This document shows, piece after piece, positions 36,252-45,263 of a DNA stretch of 64,000 nucleotides. The notes under the pieces are model-generated. The model was not told where the DNA came from. It saw only the letters and a program-made list of their open reading frames with translations, and made no database searches. Source of the stretch: an uncultured bacterium (GTDB taxonomy: Bacteria; Bacteroidota; Bacteroidia; Bacteroidales; Bacteroidaceae); the NCBI GenBank assembly GCA_905215555.1, contig CAJMQU010000005.1:87478-151477 (forward strand). Reading direction: 5' to 3'. The position numbers were made by a program, and so were the translations under genes. Position 1 is the first letter of the stretch. Each line of letters starts with the position of its first letter.

Positions 36252-36461
36252 AACAGATTCTTTTCCTGCGAAAATAGTATTTTTTCGCGAATCACCCAAA
36301 AATCCATAAGGAATTTCATTCAATTACCTCAAAAACATGGAGACTATTTTACGCAAAGGCCGCTACCCGAAAATTCAGACAGCGGCTACACAAAAAATCC
36401 ATTAATAAACTTTTCTATAGCTATCGGACTTAATCCCGTTTCTTTAGAAATTCACGTTTTT

Positions 36462-37274
36462 CTATAGCTTTGGTGTCATTCCACCAAATAACCGATAAGC
36501 TTTCGCAAGTTTTTTATCATAACTATCCTGAGCATAAGCAGGACCATTATAACGTTTTGCAAATTCTGCCCAATCCTTGTTTTGCAATGCCGGAAGCATA
36601 CCCGCCTGTTTAATGAAACGGGCAGAAAGCACCAGTTGTTTCAACTCGCTTTCGCACATGGCATTCACAAAACTTTCCACACTACTTTCGCCACAAGCGG
36701 CATAATTAAATCCCATAATCTGGAACATTCCCCAGCTGGCAGAAGCATCTGCCGCTTCACGGTTAATTTTGCGTGCCTGTTCTAAACGGTCATACTCGCG
36801 GAGACCTCCCATATAATGCCCTTTTTCCCATTTGGGATAAAGAATATTTTCATTGCCTGCCAGATGTTCTTCGGGTGCGATTCCCCTTTTCTTCAGCTGG
36901 TTCCAGAAGATATGCCCTTCAAAAAGAATAGCGGGTTTTCCCGGAGCGAAGAATCCACCTTTCCCACCGGTTTCCACCTTCTGCACAGCTTTCAGCGCCG
37001 CCAATTCACAATCCAATAACCGGGCTATAAGGGTAAAATCACTCTCAGATAGCCGCTCGCCTGCCTCATAACCATTGAGCAGCAATGCTTCCCAACTACG
37101 ATACCCCACTATACCATCAGCATCCAGCTGGTGCTTCTTCTGAAAATCAATGACGGCAGCTTTCATTTCCTGCGTAAATACCCGGCTTTCTACCACCGAA
37201 TAACCTCCTTGAACTAATGCTTGCTGAAGGAAGACAACTTCGTCACCTTCATAACCTAACTTGATTGTTTTCAT
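36462..37274 (-). CDS. Peptidoglycan-binding N-acetylmuramidase (lysozyme-like)
   Basis: A 270-residue protein. Residues 1-70 form a peptidoglycan-binding domain type 1 (GYEGDEVVFLQQALVQGGY and LDADGIVGYRSWEALL), and residues about 80-265 form an N-acetylmuramidase domain (PF11860 type) with KAVQKVETGGKGGFF (catalytic Glu expected here), ILFEGHIFW and ASWGMFQIMGFNY. No signal peptide is visible, as is usual for phage endolysins. Such lysis-type enzymes are regularly found next to HU-like/smalltalk genes in Bacteroides capsule regions, and may be domesticated phage genes. Confidence 0.85.
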   Translation of the reverse strand: MKTIKLGYEGDEVVFLQQALVQGGYSVVESRVFTQEMKAAVIDFQKKHQLDADGIVGYRSWEALLLNGYEAGERLSESDFTLIARLLDCELAALKAVQKVETGGKGGFFAPGKPAILFEGHIFWNQLKKRGIAPEEHLAGNENILYPKWEKGHYMGGLREYDRLEQARKINREAADASASWGMFQIMGFNYAACGESSVESFVNAMCESELKQLVLSARFIKQAGMLPALQNKDWAEFAKRYNGPAYAQDSYDKKLAKAYRLFGGMTPKL

Positions 37275-37302
37275 ACCATATTATTTTATGTTGCATCTTT
37301 TA

Positions 37303-37331
37303 CAAAGCTACTGTTTTTTCTTTGAAAACAA
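37303..37331 (-). promoter_or_regulatory. Bacteroides-type promoter for the muramidase gene
   Basis: On the minus strand TTG (37329-37331), 18 bases, TAGCTTTG (37303-37310), about 28 bases ahead of the muramidase start. Confidence 0.6.
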
Positions 37332-37476
37332 CAAAATTCATGACTTATTAATTCAAAAAGAGCCAGAACAATTCCTTTTTATAGAGTAATACTGGCTACT
37401 GTCAATTTAAAGCATTCCCCTCCATACGGTACTTCAAAATGGAACCAAACAAAAAATGGTTGTTTAATTCGCTTGA

Positions 37477-38424
37477 CTAATACTGATGTTTATGAAAAAA
37501 CTTTTTCATAAACAACGTATAGAATAAACTAAGACAAAATATTATCCCAGACAGATACCAATATCCATACCCTATAAAATAAAAATAGCCGAGCATTATT
37601 AAAGTCTGCACTACCATATAAATAAAAGAAACAACCACATGAGGAATCCTCAACTCATTTGCCATCAACTGATACATGTGCTTACGATGAGGTAAGCCTA
37701 TATTCTCATGAAGCATCAAACGATGAATGATGGTCAAAACACTATCGACACCATAAACGACCAATAGGATTATCCAGCTAAAATCTCCGGTCGTTAGAAT
37801 TAACTTTCCTATCAAAAAAAGAAGAATAAAAGCGATACTCACAGAACCGACATCACCGGCAAAACATTTCGCCTTCTTACGGAAATTGAAGAAACAAAAG
37901 ACGAGGACTGAACAAAGAACAATATTAATCAAAGCCGGTTCAGCAAAAGCAGTGATCTCAGAATTGATATAAGCTAATGCGCCAAGGATAACCAATGAAT
38001 AACCACCTGTGATGCCATTGATGCCATCCATAAAGTTATAAGCATTAATGATACCCGTACAAACGATCAAAGCTATGATAATCCACCACCAGGAAAGCGA
38101 AAACAAGCCCCATTGGTAAAACATTAAAGCCATTGCAGTAAAGTGAAACACCAACCTCAGACCTTGGGAAGTAGAACGGATATCATCTACAAAACTGATA
38201 AAAGTGATCAGAGTCAATGCCAACATAAACCATGGATACTCCCAATGGTTACTCAGGAAATAGGCTAAAGCTCCAAAATAGAAGATAATCCCACCACCAC
38301 GCAAAGTTATCCGTGAATGAGAACTACGTTCATTGGGTTTATCAATGATATTAAACTTATCAGCCACTCTAAAATAAAAAAGTTCTGCTACAAAGAGCAG
38401 AACTAATATAATGATATAATACAC
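37477..38424 (-). CDS. WecA/MraY-like undecaprenyl-phosphate sugar-1-phosphate transferase
   Basis: A 315-residue polytopic membrane enzyme of glycosyltransferase family 4 (phospho-sugar transferase type). About ten membrane helices, with DKPNERSSHSRITLRGGGI (residues 18-36), INAYNFMDGINGITGGY (the Asp-rich substrate loop), FAGDVGSVSIAF and ENIGLPHRKHMYQL marking the WbpL/WecA group. It probably starts the repeat unit by moving a HexNAc-1-phosphate (often a 6-deoxy amino sugar) to undecaprenyl phosphate. In Bacteroides it is usual for this gene to be last in a capsule operon. Confidence 0.9.
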   Translation of the reverse strand: MYYIIILVLLFVAELFYFRVADKFNIIDKPNERSSHSRITLRGGGIIFYFGALAYFLSNHWEYPWFMLALTLITFISFVDDIRSTSQGLRLVFHFTAMALMFYQWGLFSLSWWWIIIALIVCTGIINAYNFMDGINGITGGYSLVILGALAYINSEITAFAEPALINIVLCSVLVFCFFNFRKKAKCFAGDVGSVSIAFILLFLIGKLILTTGDFSWIILLVVYGVDSVLTIIHRLMLHENIGLPHRKHMYQLMANELRIPHVVVSFIYMVVQTLIMLGYFYFIGYGYWYLSGIIFCLSLFYTLFMKKFFHKHQY

Positions 38425-38459
38425 GATTTACAATTTATAAATAGGTTAGAAACTCCGCA

Positions 38460-39452
38460 TTACTCTGTTCTCTCTGCGGTAAAACTGCGGATTGTTTTCA
38501 TTATTCCATCCGCCGCACGGACAGGCATCCTGTCAATACCAAGGGCGAATTTTATTTTCTCATTACTAACTACGTAATTCTCAGTCAGCTTTCTCAGCCG
38601 TTCTGTATTCAAAGGCAGATGAAGCAGCGTACCTAGTCCTGCGCAACCCTCCATCATTTTCCTGTTCATTTTCCATATGTGAGGCTCCTTACCCATAACT
38701 TCACACATAAGGGCAATCAGTTCATTCGTAGACAGGGCTTCATCATCACCCATGTGATAAATACCGCTCGCGACGTCTTTTGTCAACAAACCTTCCACTA
38801 CATAGCAAAGATTATCTATAGAAGTGAAAGAACGCTTGTTCTCAAAATCACCTAAAGGCCAGGGAATACCTTTCTTTACCACATTATAAAGCAAGTTCAG
38901 ATTACCCTTATTACCAGGACCGTGAATCATACAAGGACGCAAAATATACACCTGCTTATCACGCTGCATAGCAACTTTCAATTCTCCATGCTTACTTCTC
39001 AACTTACTAAGAATATATTCTTCAGCTGCAATCTTACTTTCTCCATAAGGACCAACCGGAGCAGGTATCACATCTTCTGTCAGCATATCCCCCACCACAC
39101 TGTCTGTGGCAGCTTTCACAGAACTGAAAAAGATAAACTTCTTCGCAGAATATTCTAAAAAGAAATCAAATATCTTCTGTGTCAGTCCTGTATTGATATC
39201 AAAATAGACCTGAGAAGCAGATTGGTTCTTTGTATCATGCGCTTTGCCTGCCAAATGGATGATAGCATCAAACTTGGGTAAAAACTGCATCGGAAAAGAA
39301 GTTGTTTCAATATCTTTCCAAGAAAAAGTCTTCATCACCCCCTCTTTTTCAGGGGCGACAATATCAAGACCATAAAGGGAGTGATGTCCTTTTAAGGCAA
39401 TAACAAGATTGGAACCCACAAAACCGTGAATACCTGTAATTAATATATTCAT
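38460..39452 (-). CDS. NAD-dependent epimerase/dehydratase (sugar nucleotide)
   Basis: A 330-residue extended short-chain dehydrogenase. The NAD-binding motif ITGIHGFVGSNLVIAL is at residues 5-20, and GPYGESKIAAEEY near 135 holds the Tyr-x-x-x-Lys pair. It resembles WbpV/WcfF-type 4-reductases and epimerases paired with a WecA-like transferase, which suggests it produces the first sugar (for example UDP-N-acetylquinovosamine). That assignment is inference from the pairing. It is 35 bases from the transferase gene. Confidence 0.82.
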   Translation of the reverse strand: MNILITGIHGFVGSNLVIALKGHHSLYGLDIVAPEKEGVMKTFSWKDIETTSFPMQFLPKFDAIIHLAGKAHDTKNQSASQVYFDINTGLTQKIFDFFLEYSAKKFIFFSSVKAATDSVVGDMLTEDVIPAPVGPYGESKIAAEEYILSKLRSKHGELKVAMQRDKQVYILRPCMIHGPGNKGNLNLLYNVVKKGIPWPLGDFENKRSFTSIDNLCYVVEGLLTKDVASGIYHMGDDEALSTNELIALMCEVMGKEPHIWKMNRKMMEGCAGLGTLLHLPLNTERLRKLTENYVVSNEKIKFALGIDRMPVRAADGIMKTIRSFTAERTE

Positions 39453-39459
39453 GATTTTC

Positions 39460-40314
39460 TTATTTTAAACTATCTAATTGTATTATAGGAATAATATCCC
39501 AATTTATTAGCTCGTCCGCCTGTTCCACATTATAAAATTCATAGTGCTCCAATAGTCGTTGAAACTTAGTAAACGCATCTTTTATACCCACATAACTTTT
39601 AAAACGACGTAGGACAGGTAAGTTCTTCATGACAGGTTGCCCTTCATCAAAATCTCTCGGATGAAAATAAGTCATCATATAATCACTATATCTTCCCCAA
39701 TGATTGATCAGCCAATAAGGAAAAAAACGGAAGAAACCACCACCGGAAAAAACAATATGCTTACCCATTACTTGATGAATGCTTATCGGAAATTCCTTGA
39801 TAATTCTTCTATCACCTACATCAATACGCTTAGGAACCCCCTCTCCGTAACTTGGCATACCACCGTAATCATGAGGGGCTGGAAACATCGAACAATCATA
39901 CCGGAATCCCATATCCGCTAAGCTACGTAATGCCCATGCATTATTTTTTGTAACAGAAAAACCCGGAGCACGAAAAGCATTCACTTCCTCTCCCGTTACG
40001 TCCTCTATTAAACATTTCGCTTTCAGCGTATCCGTCTTAAAAGCTTTCTCATCAAAACGGAAAGACAACTCATGCTGATAGGAATGACAACCTATATGAT
40101 GTCCTTGCTTTTGAATAGAACGAATCACATCCGGATGTCTTTCCGCAATCCAACCAAGGCAAAAGAATGTCCCTTTCTGATTCCGTTTCTCCAATTCTTC
40201 GAGAATGCGGTCTACGCCCTGATATATACGTACCTCATGCTTGTCCCAGTCAAAATCACCTGAGATGAAGTCACAATTATACCAGTCTTCAATGTCGAAG
40301 GTTAGTATATTCAT
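39460..40314 (-). CDS. Polysaccharide deacetylase family protein
   Basis: A 284-residue carbohydrate esterase 4-type protein. NILTFDIEDWYNCD near the start carries the metal-binding Asp, GHHIGCHSYQHELSF near residue 93 carries the HxxxH metal ligands, and NAFRAPGFSVTKNN near 122 is the RxPxG motif. A C-terminal extension (MMTYFHPRDFDEGQP) is of the DUF3473 type seen in exosortase-linked deacetylases. It would remove an N-acetyl group from a sugar of the repeat unit, giving a free amine. No signal peptide, so it acts in the cytoplasm. Confidence 0.87.
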   Translation of the reverse strand: MNILTFDIEDWYNCDFISGDFDWDKHEVRIYQGVDRILEELEKRNQKGTFFCLGWIAERHPDVIRSIQKQGHHIGCHSYQHELSFRFDEKAFKTDTLKAKCLIEDVTGEEVNAFRAPGFSVTKNNAWALRSLADMGFRYDCSMFPAPHDYGGMPSYGEGVPKRIDVGDRRIIKEFPISIHQVMGKHIVFSGGGFFRFFPYWLINHWGRYSDYMMTYFHPRDFDEGQPVMKNLPVLRRFKSYVGIKDAFTKFQRLLEHYEFYNVEQADELINWDIIPIIQLDSLK

Positions 40315-40320
40315 CTAAAA

Positions 40321-41277
40321 TTACAATAAATCATAAGAGGAGAGGTTCACTTCCCAGTTATGGATATCATATAATGAATCATCAAAAAAATCTTTGACCA
40401 AAGGGTTACAGGTAAAATTGAAATGTTTTGGTTCAAAACGATAAGGAACTGTCAACAAACTAATTGGCGTAAAAGGCAACATCCCTACATAAATAATCAT
40501 ATCTATCTTTTTCCGTTCTTTACGATAGATATATCTTATGGCAGATTCAAAAGCAGACCTTGACAATGGGTATACATCCAGCAGAAAAGCCGTTTCAACT
40601 CCACTATAAAATTCTATTTTGTAGACAATAGTCGAGTCTTTCACGTTTACCCTTTCATAATGTCCGCCAAACCATTTATAGCGCACCTTATCAAAAGTCG
40701 GTCTATCCTTATGGTACCTAAATTTATACTGTTTATTGCCAATCGACAGGAAAGAACATAAATATTGTAACCTCGATAAACCACGACTCAGAAAATTCAA
40801 TCCAGATAAGCTATGCTTTACAGCACCTACATTGCGAATCATGCAATACGTAGTAAGTTTGCCGATATCACGATGCTTAAGTCCTTTTTTCAGAACCGGA
40901 TAGGAATTATCATTGGGAAATCCAATCCTCAAAACACATCCATCTTCTTTTAAACTTTTCTGGCATTGAACAATCATATCATGGAAATTGAAAAAGTCAC
41001 GATATTCTTTCTTTACCATGGAGTCAATTCCTAAAGCCGCCACAAATTGTTCATCATTCTTTCTATAATAGAAAGGCATACACGAATGGAAGCCTATCGT
41101 TTCACCATCATCACTCAGTAATATGCTATGATAAGAATATCCTAAAGGAGTATTCGAATAATTCTCACGAAATGTAGCTACATCCCGTTTCTGACCGAAC
41201 ACTTCATCAAAAAGATCGTAAATCGCCACTATTTCTTCATCCAGTAGTTCAAAAGTCTTCTTTACTAATACTTCCAT
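40321..41277 (-). CDS. GNAT-like acyltransferase
   Basis: A 318-residue protein of the GNAT superfamily (two tandem halves, resembling the Acetyltransf_9/Eis-like group): EEIVAIYDLFDEVFGQKRD at the start, GFHSCMPFYYRKNDEQFVAA and LGIDSMVKKEYR marking beta-4 and the acyl-CoA loop, and a second domain from about residue 190. It directly follows the ACP / ketoacyl synthase / reductase genes, so it may transfer the acyl group they make to an amino sugar. That role is inference. Confidence 0.65.
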   Translation of the reverse strand: MEVLVKKTFELLDEEIVAIYDLFDEVFGQKRDVATFRENYSNTPLGYSYHSILLSDDGETIGFHSCMPFYYRKNDEQFVAALGIDSMVKKEYRDFFNFHDMIVQCQKSLKEDGCVLRIGFPNDNSYPVLKKGLKHRDIGKLTTYCMIRNVGAVKHSLSGLNFLSRGLSRLQYLCSFLSIGNKQYKFRYHKDRPTFDKVRYKWFGGHYERVNVKDSTIVYKIEFYSGVETAFLLDVYPLSRSAFESAIRYIYRKERKKIDMIIYVGMLPFTPISLLTVPYRFEPKHFNFTCNPLVKDFFDDSLYDIHNWEVNLSSYDLL

Positions 41278-41303
41278 GATTTTATAATATAACCCCGACT
41301 ATC

Positions 41304-42065
41304 TTATTGAGAAGTGTACCCCCCATCTATCACTATATTCTGCCCCGTAATCCAGCGCGATGCGTCCGAAAGAAGAAAGAGACAAAGTTGTGACACATCA
41401 GCCACTTCGCCCAATCCCAATGGGAAACCGTTAATACGCCTTTTATACTCTTCCTCTGGAAGAGTCGATAGAAAATCCTCCATCATAGGGGTAAGAATTG
41501 TACCCGGTGAGACACAATTAATACAAATACCTTTTCTGGCAAACTCCAGTGCCATAGAGCGAACAGCACTGACCATAGCCCCTTTTGAAGCTGCATAGGC
41601 AGCTACTCCTCCACGACCAATTATGGAAGTGATAGAAGATATTAAGACTATATGCCCATTATCATTAAAAAATTTCTTATTACTAAAACAGCGAATAAAC
41701 TCAAAAGCACTCAAAGTATTTACACGAAACACTGTTTCGTAATCTCCTGTAGACAAATACCTAACAGGAAGCGTTTTTTCTATCCCAGCAGCATGAATAA
41801 AGCCATCTATCCTACCATGACTGCTAACAATGGCTTCCACCAATTCCATTATCTTATCCGGTTGAGATAAGTCAAGCGAATAATAAAAATGTTCCTCAGG
41901 TCGTTCCATTTTTTCTCTTGTTTCTTTCAGACGCTCCTTATTACGAGCAATAAGAACCACTGTAGCTCCCATCTTGCTACAATCTATCGCACACTGCCGA
42001 CCAATACCGGATGAAGCACCGGTAATAATTAGCGTTTTCCCGGATAATGAAAATGGATTATACAT
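41304..42065 (-). CDS. SDR-family 3-oxoacyl-ACP reductase-like enzyme
   Basis: A protein of about 253 residues in the FabG-like short-chain dehydrogenase family. It has the cofactor motif ITGASSGIGRQCA near residue 14, the Ser of the active site in VLISSITSIIG, the Tyr-x-x-x-Lys in YAASKGAMVSA and the C-terminal ITGQNIVIDGGYTSQ. The open frame reaches 42128, but ATG at 42065 lies 4 bases after the ketoacyl synthase stop and begins the fold. Context suggests it reduces a 3-oxoacyl-ACP made by the neighbouring enzymes. Confidence 0.85.
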   Translation of the reverse strand: MYNPFSLSGKTLIITGASSGIGRQCAIDCSKMGATVVLIARNKERLKETREKMERPEEHFYYSLDLSQPDKIMELVEAIVSSHGRIDGFIHAAGIEKTLPVRYLSTGDYETVFRVNTLSAFEFIRCFSNKKFFNDNGHIVLISSITSIIGRGGVAAYAASKGAMVSAVRSMALEFARKGICINCVSPGTILTPMMEDFLSTLPEEEYKRRINGFPLGLGEVADVSQLCLFLLSDASRWITGQNIVIDGGYTSQ

Positions 42066-42069
42066 ACAA

Positions 42070-43134
42070 TTATAAATACAAAAGTTCAGGACAAATAATC
42101 TTATTAGTATTAAATCGTACACTACCAAGAGAAAGGCCTACACCAAATCCCGTTGCAATACAATTAAGACTTCCTGTTTTTAACTGTTCCGAAAGATTGG
42201 TAACCATTAATAATGGAATGGAAGTACCACTTGTATTTCCAAATTTATCAATATTATAAGGCACTTTTTTTGCATCAAATTTCATTCTCTTACGAATCTT
42301 TTCACACAAAAATTTATTCGCCTGATGGAGAAGAAGATAATCGATCTGGGTTATATCTATTTTAAAACGATCAATTAATCCCTTTAATGATTTTGGAACA
42401 TTGACAGTTGCAAAAGAGAAGACTTCAAGTCCATCCATTTTCTCATGAAGTCTACTCCTACGATATCCTCCCACATATTCTGCCATTCTTAATGAATCAA
42501 CAGTGAAAGGATTGCGACAACCTCCATCCGGCACTATTAATGCATCTTTTCCAGAACCATCACTCATGTAATGAAAATCTATTGTATTCTCAAAATCCGC
42601 ATTGTACTCTAATGCGATAGCGGCCCCTCCATCACCAAATAACAGAGCAGTACTCTGGTCTTCAGGACTTGCATAGAATGATTGTGTATTGCCAACCAAA
42701 AGTAACGCTTTCTTTATCATTCCTGTTTGGATAATACTGCTTACTATTCCTAATCCGTACACAAAACCAGAACATCCCAAAGGCGAATCAAATGCCATAC
42801 ATTGTTTCGACAAACCTAATCTATCTTGCAAGATGCACGCAGTAGATGGAAGCTTGTAATCTGCCGTATGAGAAACAAATACCAATAATTCGATTTCAGA
42901 GGAATCCCATTCTAAATCAGTTATCAATCTCTCAGCCGCTTTACAGCAAAGATCTGAAGTACAAATAGTACCATCATGAATGGTACAATGGCGTTCCTCT
43001 ACTCCAATGGTATATATATATTTCTCTATTTCCTCAGCAGATAAATAAGGATAATCACAATTCCTCTCTATCCTCTGTGGCACACAGGCACTTACGCCCT
43101 TAATTTCAACGTTTCTTATCTGAATAAAAGCCAT
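42070..43134 (-). CDS. Ketoacyl-ACP synthase III-like enzyme
   Basis: A 354-residue FabH-like condensing enzyme. Catalytic Cys is in DSPLGCSGFVYGL (near residue 121), His in LLLHQANKFL (near 265) and Asn in FGNTSGTSIPL (near 298). It would join an acyl-CoA such as acetyl-CoA to malonyl-ACP. Four bases separate it from the reductase gene and one base from the ACP gene. It differs from the household FabH by its place in a capsule locus, so a special acyl product is likely. Confidence 0.88.
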   Translation of the reverse strand: MAFIQIRNVEIKGVSACVPQRIERNCDYPYLSAEEIEKYIYTIGVEERHCTIHDGTICTSDLCCKAAERLITDLEWDSSEIELLVFVSHTADYKLPSTACILQDRLGLSKQCMAFDSPLGCSGFVYGLGIVSSIIQTGMIKKALLLVGNTQSFYASPEDQSTALLFGDGGAAIALEYNADFENTIDFHYMSDGSGKDALIVPDGGCRNPFTVDSLRMAEYVGGYRRSRLHEKMDGLEVFSFATVNVPKSLKGLIDRFKIDITQIDYLLLHQANKFLCEKIRKRMKFDAKKVPYNIDKFGNTSGTSIPLLMVTNLSEQLKTGSLNCIATGFGVGLSLGSVRFNTNKIICPELLYL

Positions 43135-43135
43135 C

Positions 43136-43357
43136 TTACTTCAAAAGATTAATCAAATCGCCAATCGTATTAGCTTGTTTAAAATCCGGAACTTTCAGTT
43201 CCTTATCATATTCTTCATCAAACATTGCAATAACAGATAATGCGGCCAATGAATTCCACTCTTCCAGCTCCCTAAATCTTGTATCTTCTTTCAAACCATC
43301 TACTGATTCCATTTCAATTGCTTCAGCAAATTTCTCTATAAAATCCTGCATATTCAT
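43136..43357 (-). CDS. Acyl carrier protein (capsule-locus copy)
   Basis: A 73-residue acidic four-helix carrier. The phosphopantetheine serine is in LEEWNSLAALSVIAM (about residue 36, in place of the common DSL). It precedes the ketoacyl synthase by one base and is the likely carrier for the acyl chain built here. Confidence 0.87.
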   Translation of the reverse strand: MNMQDFIEKFAEAIEMESVDGLKEDTRFRELEEWNSLAALSVIAMFDEEYDKELKVPDFKQANTIGDLINLLK

Positions 43358-43365
43358 AATTCTAA

Positions 43366-44145
43366 TTATTTATAAAGTTTAAACTTAATAAGACCATTTA
43401 TTCCCCAGCAAAAAAGACAGTAAGTACTCTTTAAAAAAGAAATGTGCTGCACATCACGAAGAACTTTCCAATGCGATAAGATAATCTTTTTCTTATTGGC
43501 AGTGACAGCTGCCTGACGCACTCTATACAGAATTGAGACTTCCGGATTATAATGCGCATAAGGCACTTCTTTCAACATTTCAAGCCAATACACATAGTCA
43601 TCACGCATACTACCCAATGCCTCGTTGAAATAATATTTCTTGCACTTCGAAGAATCATATACCGTAGCCGATGGACATATTGGACACACCTTCAGTACAT
43701 CGTTATAATTAACTCTTTTGGGACGAGGAAAAGGGGAGCTGATTTTTTCTTTCGTATTCTCATCTATCCGTTGTACGCTACCATAGGCAATGACAGCTTC
43801 CTTGCTTTCCAAAAATGCAATTTGTGACTCAAGGTATTTTTCAGGCCACATATCATCAGAGTCCAGGAATGCAATATATTGCCCCATAGCATGCTCTATT
43901 GCTATATTTCTTGCACCGGAAGACCCTTTGTTCACTTTACTCTCTATCAACTTTATTCGAGGATCATCATATTGTTTCACCACACGAATACCCGCGCCAT
44001 CATCAGGCGAACAGTCATCCACAATAATCATTTCCCAATTTTTATATGTTTGCTTTAAAACAGAATTAATTGTTTCCCCCACAAACGCTTCACCTTTATA
44101 CATAGGAGTAATAATAGAAACTAAACCATTTTTCATTGATATCAA
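43366..44145 (-). CDS. Family 2 glycosyltransferase
   Basis: A 259-residue GT-A enzyme: VSIITPMYKGEAFVGETINS at the N-terminus, IIVDDCSPDDGAG, and the DxD-like motif AFLDSDDMWP near residue 93. Substrate unknown. It lies between UDP-galactopyranose mutase (2 bases) and the ACP gene (8 bases). Confidence 0.88.
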   Translation of the reverse strand: MISMKNGLVSIITPMYKGEAFVGETINSVLKQTYKNWEMIIVDDCSPDDGAGIRVVKQYDDPRIKLIESKVNKGSSGARNIAIEHAMGQYIAFLDSDDMWPEKYLESQIAFLESKEAVIAYGSVQRIDENTKEKISSPFPRPKRVNYNDVLKVCPICPSATVYDSSKCKKYYFNEALGSMRDDYVYWLEMLKEVPYAHYNPEVSILYRVRQAAVTANKKKIILSHWKVLRDVQHISFLKSTYCLFCWGINGLIKFKLYK

Positions 44146-44147
44146 AT

Positions 44148-45263
44148 TTAGATGAGTTTACTTGCCAAAATCAACGCATTTTCAATTACTTGATGCATAT
44201 CATAATATTTATATTCAGCCAAACGGCCTCCAAAAATCACTTTTCTTTGAGTGCTAGCCAACTCTTTATACTGCTGATATAATTTACTATTCTTATCATC
44301 ATTTACAGGATAATACGGCTCATCTCCTAGTTTCCATTCCTTTGAATATTCCTTGGAGATAACAGTGTCTGGCTGTTGTCCAAATTCAAAATGCTTATGT
44401 TCAATAATACGTGTATAAGGGGTTTCTGCATCTGTATAATTCACAACTGCATTTCCCTGGAAATTGCGAACACCTTCTAACAATTCTGTTTCAAAACTGA
44501 CTGTTCTATACTCCAAATTACCATAACAATAATTAAAATAGCGGTCTATTTCTCCTGTATAAACTATCTTATCAGCAATGGCATTGAAATACTCTCTATC
44601 ATCAAAATAATCAGTATTCAACTTAACTTCAATACCTTCCAACATTTTCTCTACCAAAACGGTATACCCTCCAATGGGGATACCTTGATATTTATCATTA
44701 AAATAGTTATTGTCAAATGTGTAACGAACAGGTAATCGCTTAATGATGAAAGCAGGAAGTTCCGTAGCTTTTCTTCCCCATTGTTTTTCTGTATATTCCT
44801 TTATCAAAGTATAATAAATATCTTTTCCTATTAAGGATATAGCTTGCTCTTCTAAATTTTTCGGTACAACAATACCAGCCTCACGTTGTTGTTCTTCAAT
44901 TTTAGCAAGAGCCTGCAGAGGAGTAGTTACTCCCCACATCTGATAAAAAGTATTCATATTGAACGGAAGATTATACAACCTTCCCTTATAATTTGCTATC
45001 GGAGAATTTGTATATCGATTAAACTCAACAAAAGAATTCACAAAGTTCCAAATATCCTCATTACTTGTATGAAAAATATGAGCACCATATTTATGAACAT
45101 TTATTCCATTAACAGACTCTGTATATGCATTTCCACCAATATGTGGACGTTTATCAATAACGAGACATTCTTTACCATGCTGGGATAAACTATATGCTAC
45201 TACAGCACCAAATAAGCCAGCGCCAACTAATATATAGTCATACTTACTACCTTCTTTCATCAT
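44148..45263 (-). CDS. glf: UDP-galactopyranose mutase
   Basis: A 371-residue flavoenzyme that interconverts UDP-galactopyranose and UDP-galactofuranose. FAD-binding ILVGAGLFGAVVAYSLSQ is near residue 11, DKRPHIGGNAYTE near 37, YGAHIFHTSNEDIWNFV near 59, and the conserved KQWGRKATELP near 160. Its presence indicates galactofuranose in the capsule repeat. Confidence 0.95.
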   Translation of the reverse strand: MMKEGSKYDYILVGAGLFGAVVAYSLSQHGKECLVIDKRPHIGGNAYTESVNGINVHKYGAHIFHTSNEDIWNFVNSFVEFNRYTNSPIANYKGRLYNLPFNMNTFYQMWGVTTPLQALAKIEEQQREAGIVVPKNLEEQAISLIGKDIYYTLIKEYTEKQWGRKATELPAFIIKRLPVRYTFDNNYFNDKYQGIPIGGYTVLVEKMLEGIEVKLNTDYFDDREYFNAIADKIVYTGEIDRYFNYCYGNLEYRTVSFETELLEGVRNFQGNAVVNYTDAETPYTRIIEHKHFEFGQQPDTVISKEYSKEWKLGDEPYYPVNDDKNSKLYQQYKELASTQRKVIFGGRLAEYKYYDMHQVIENALILASKLI

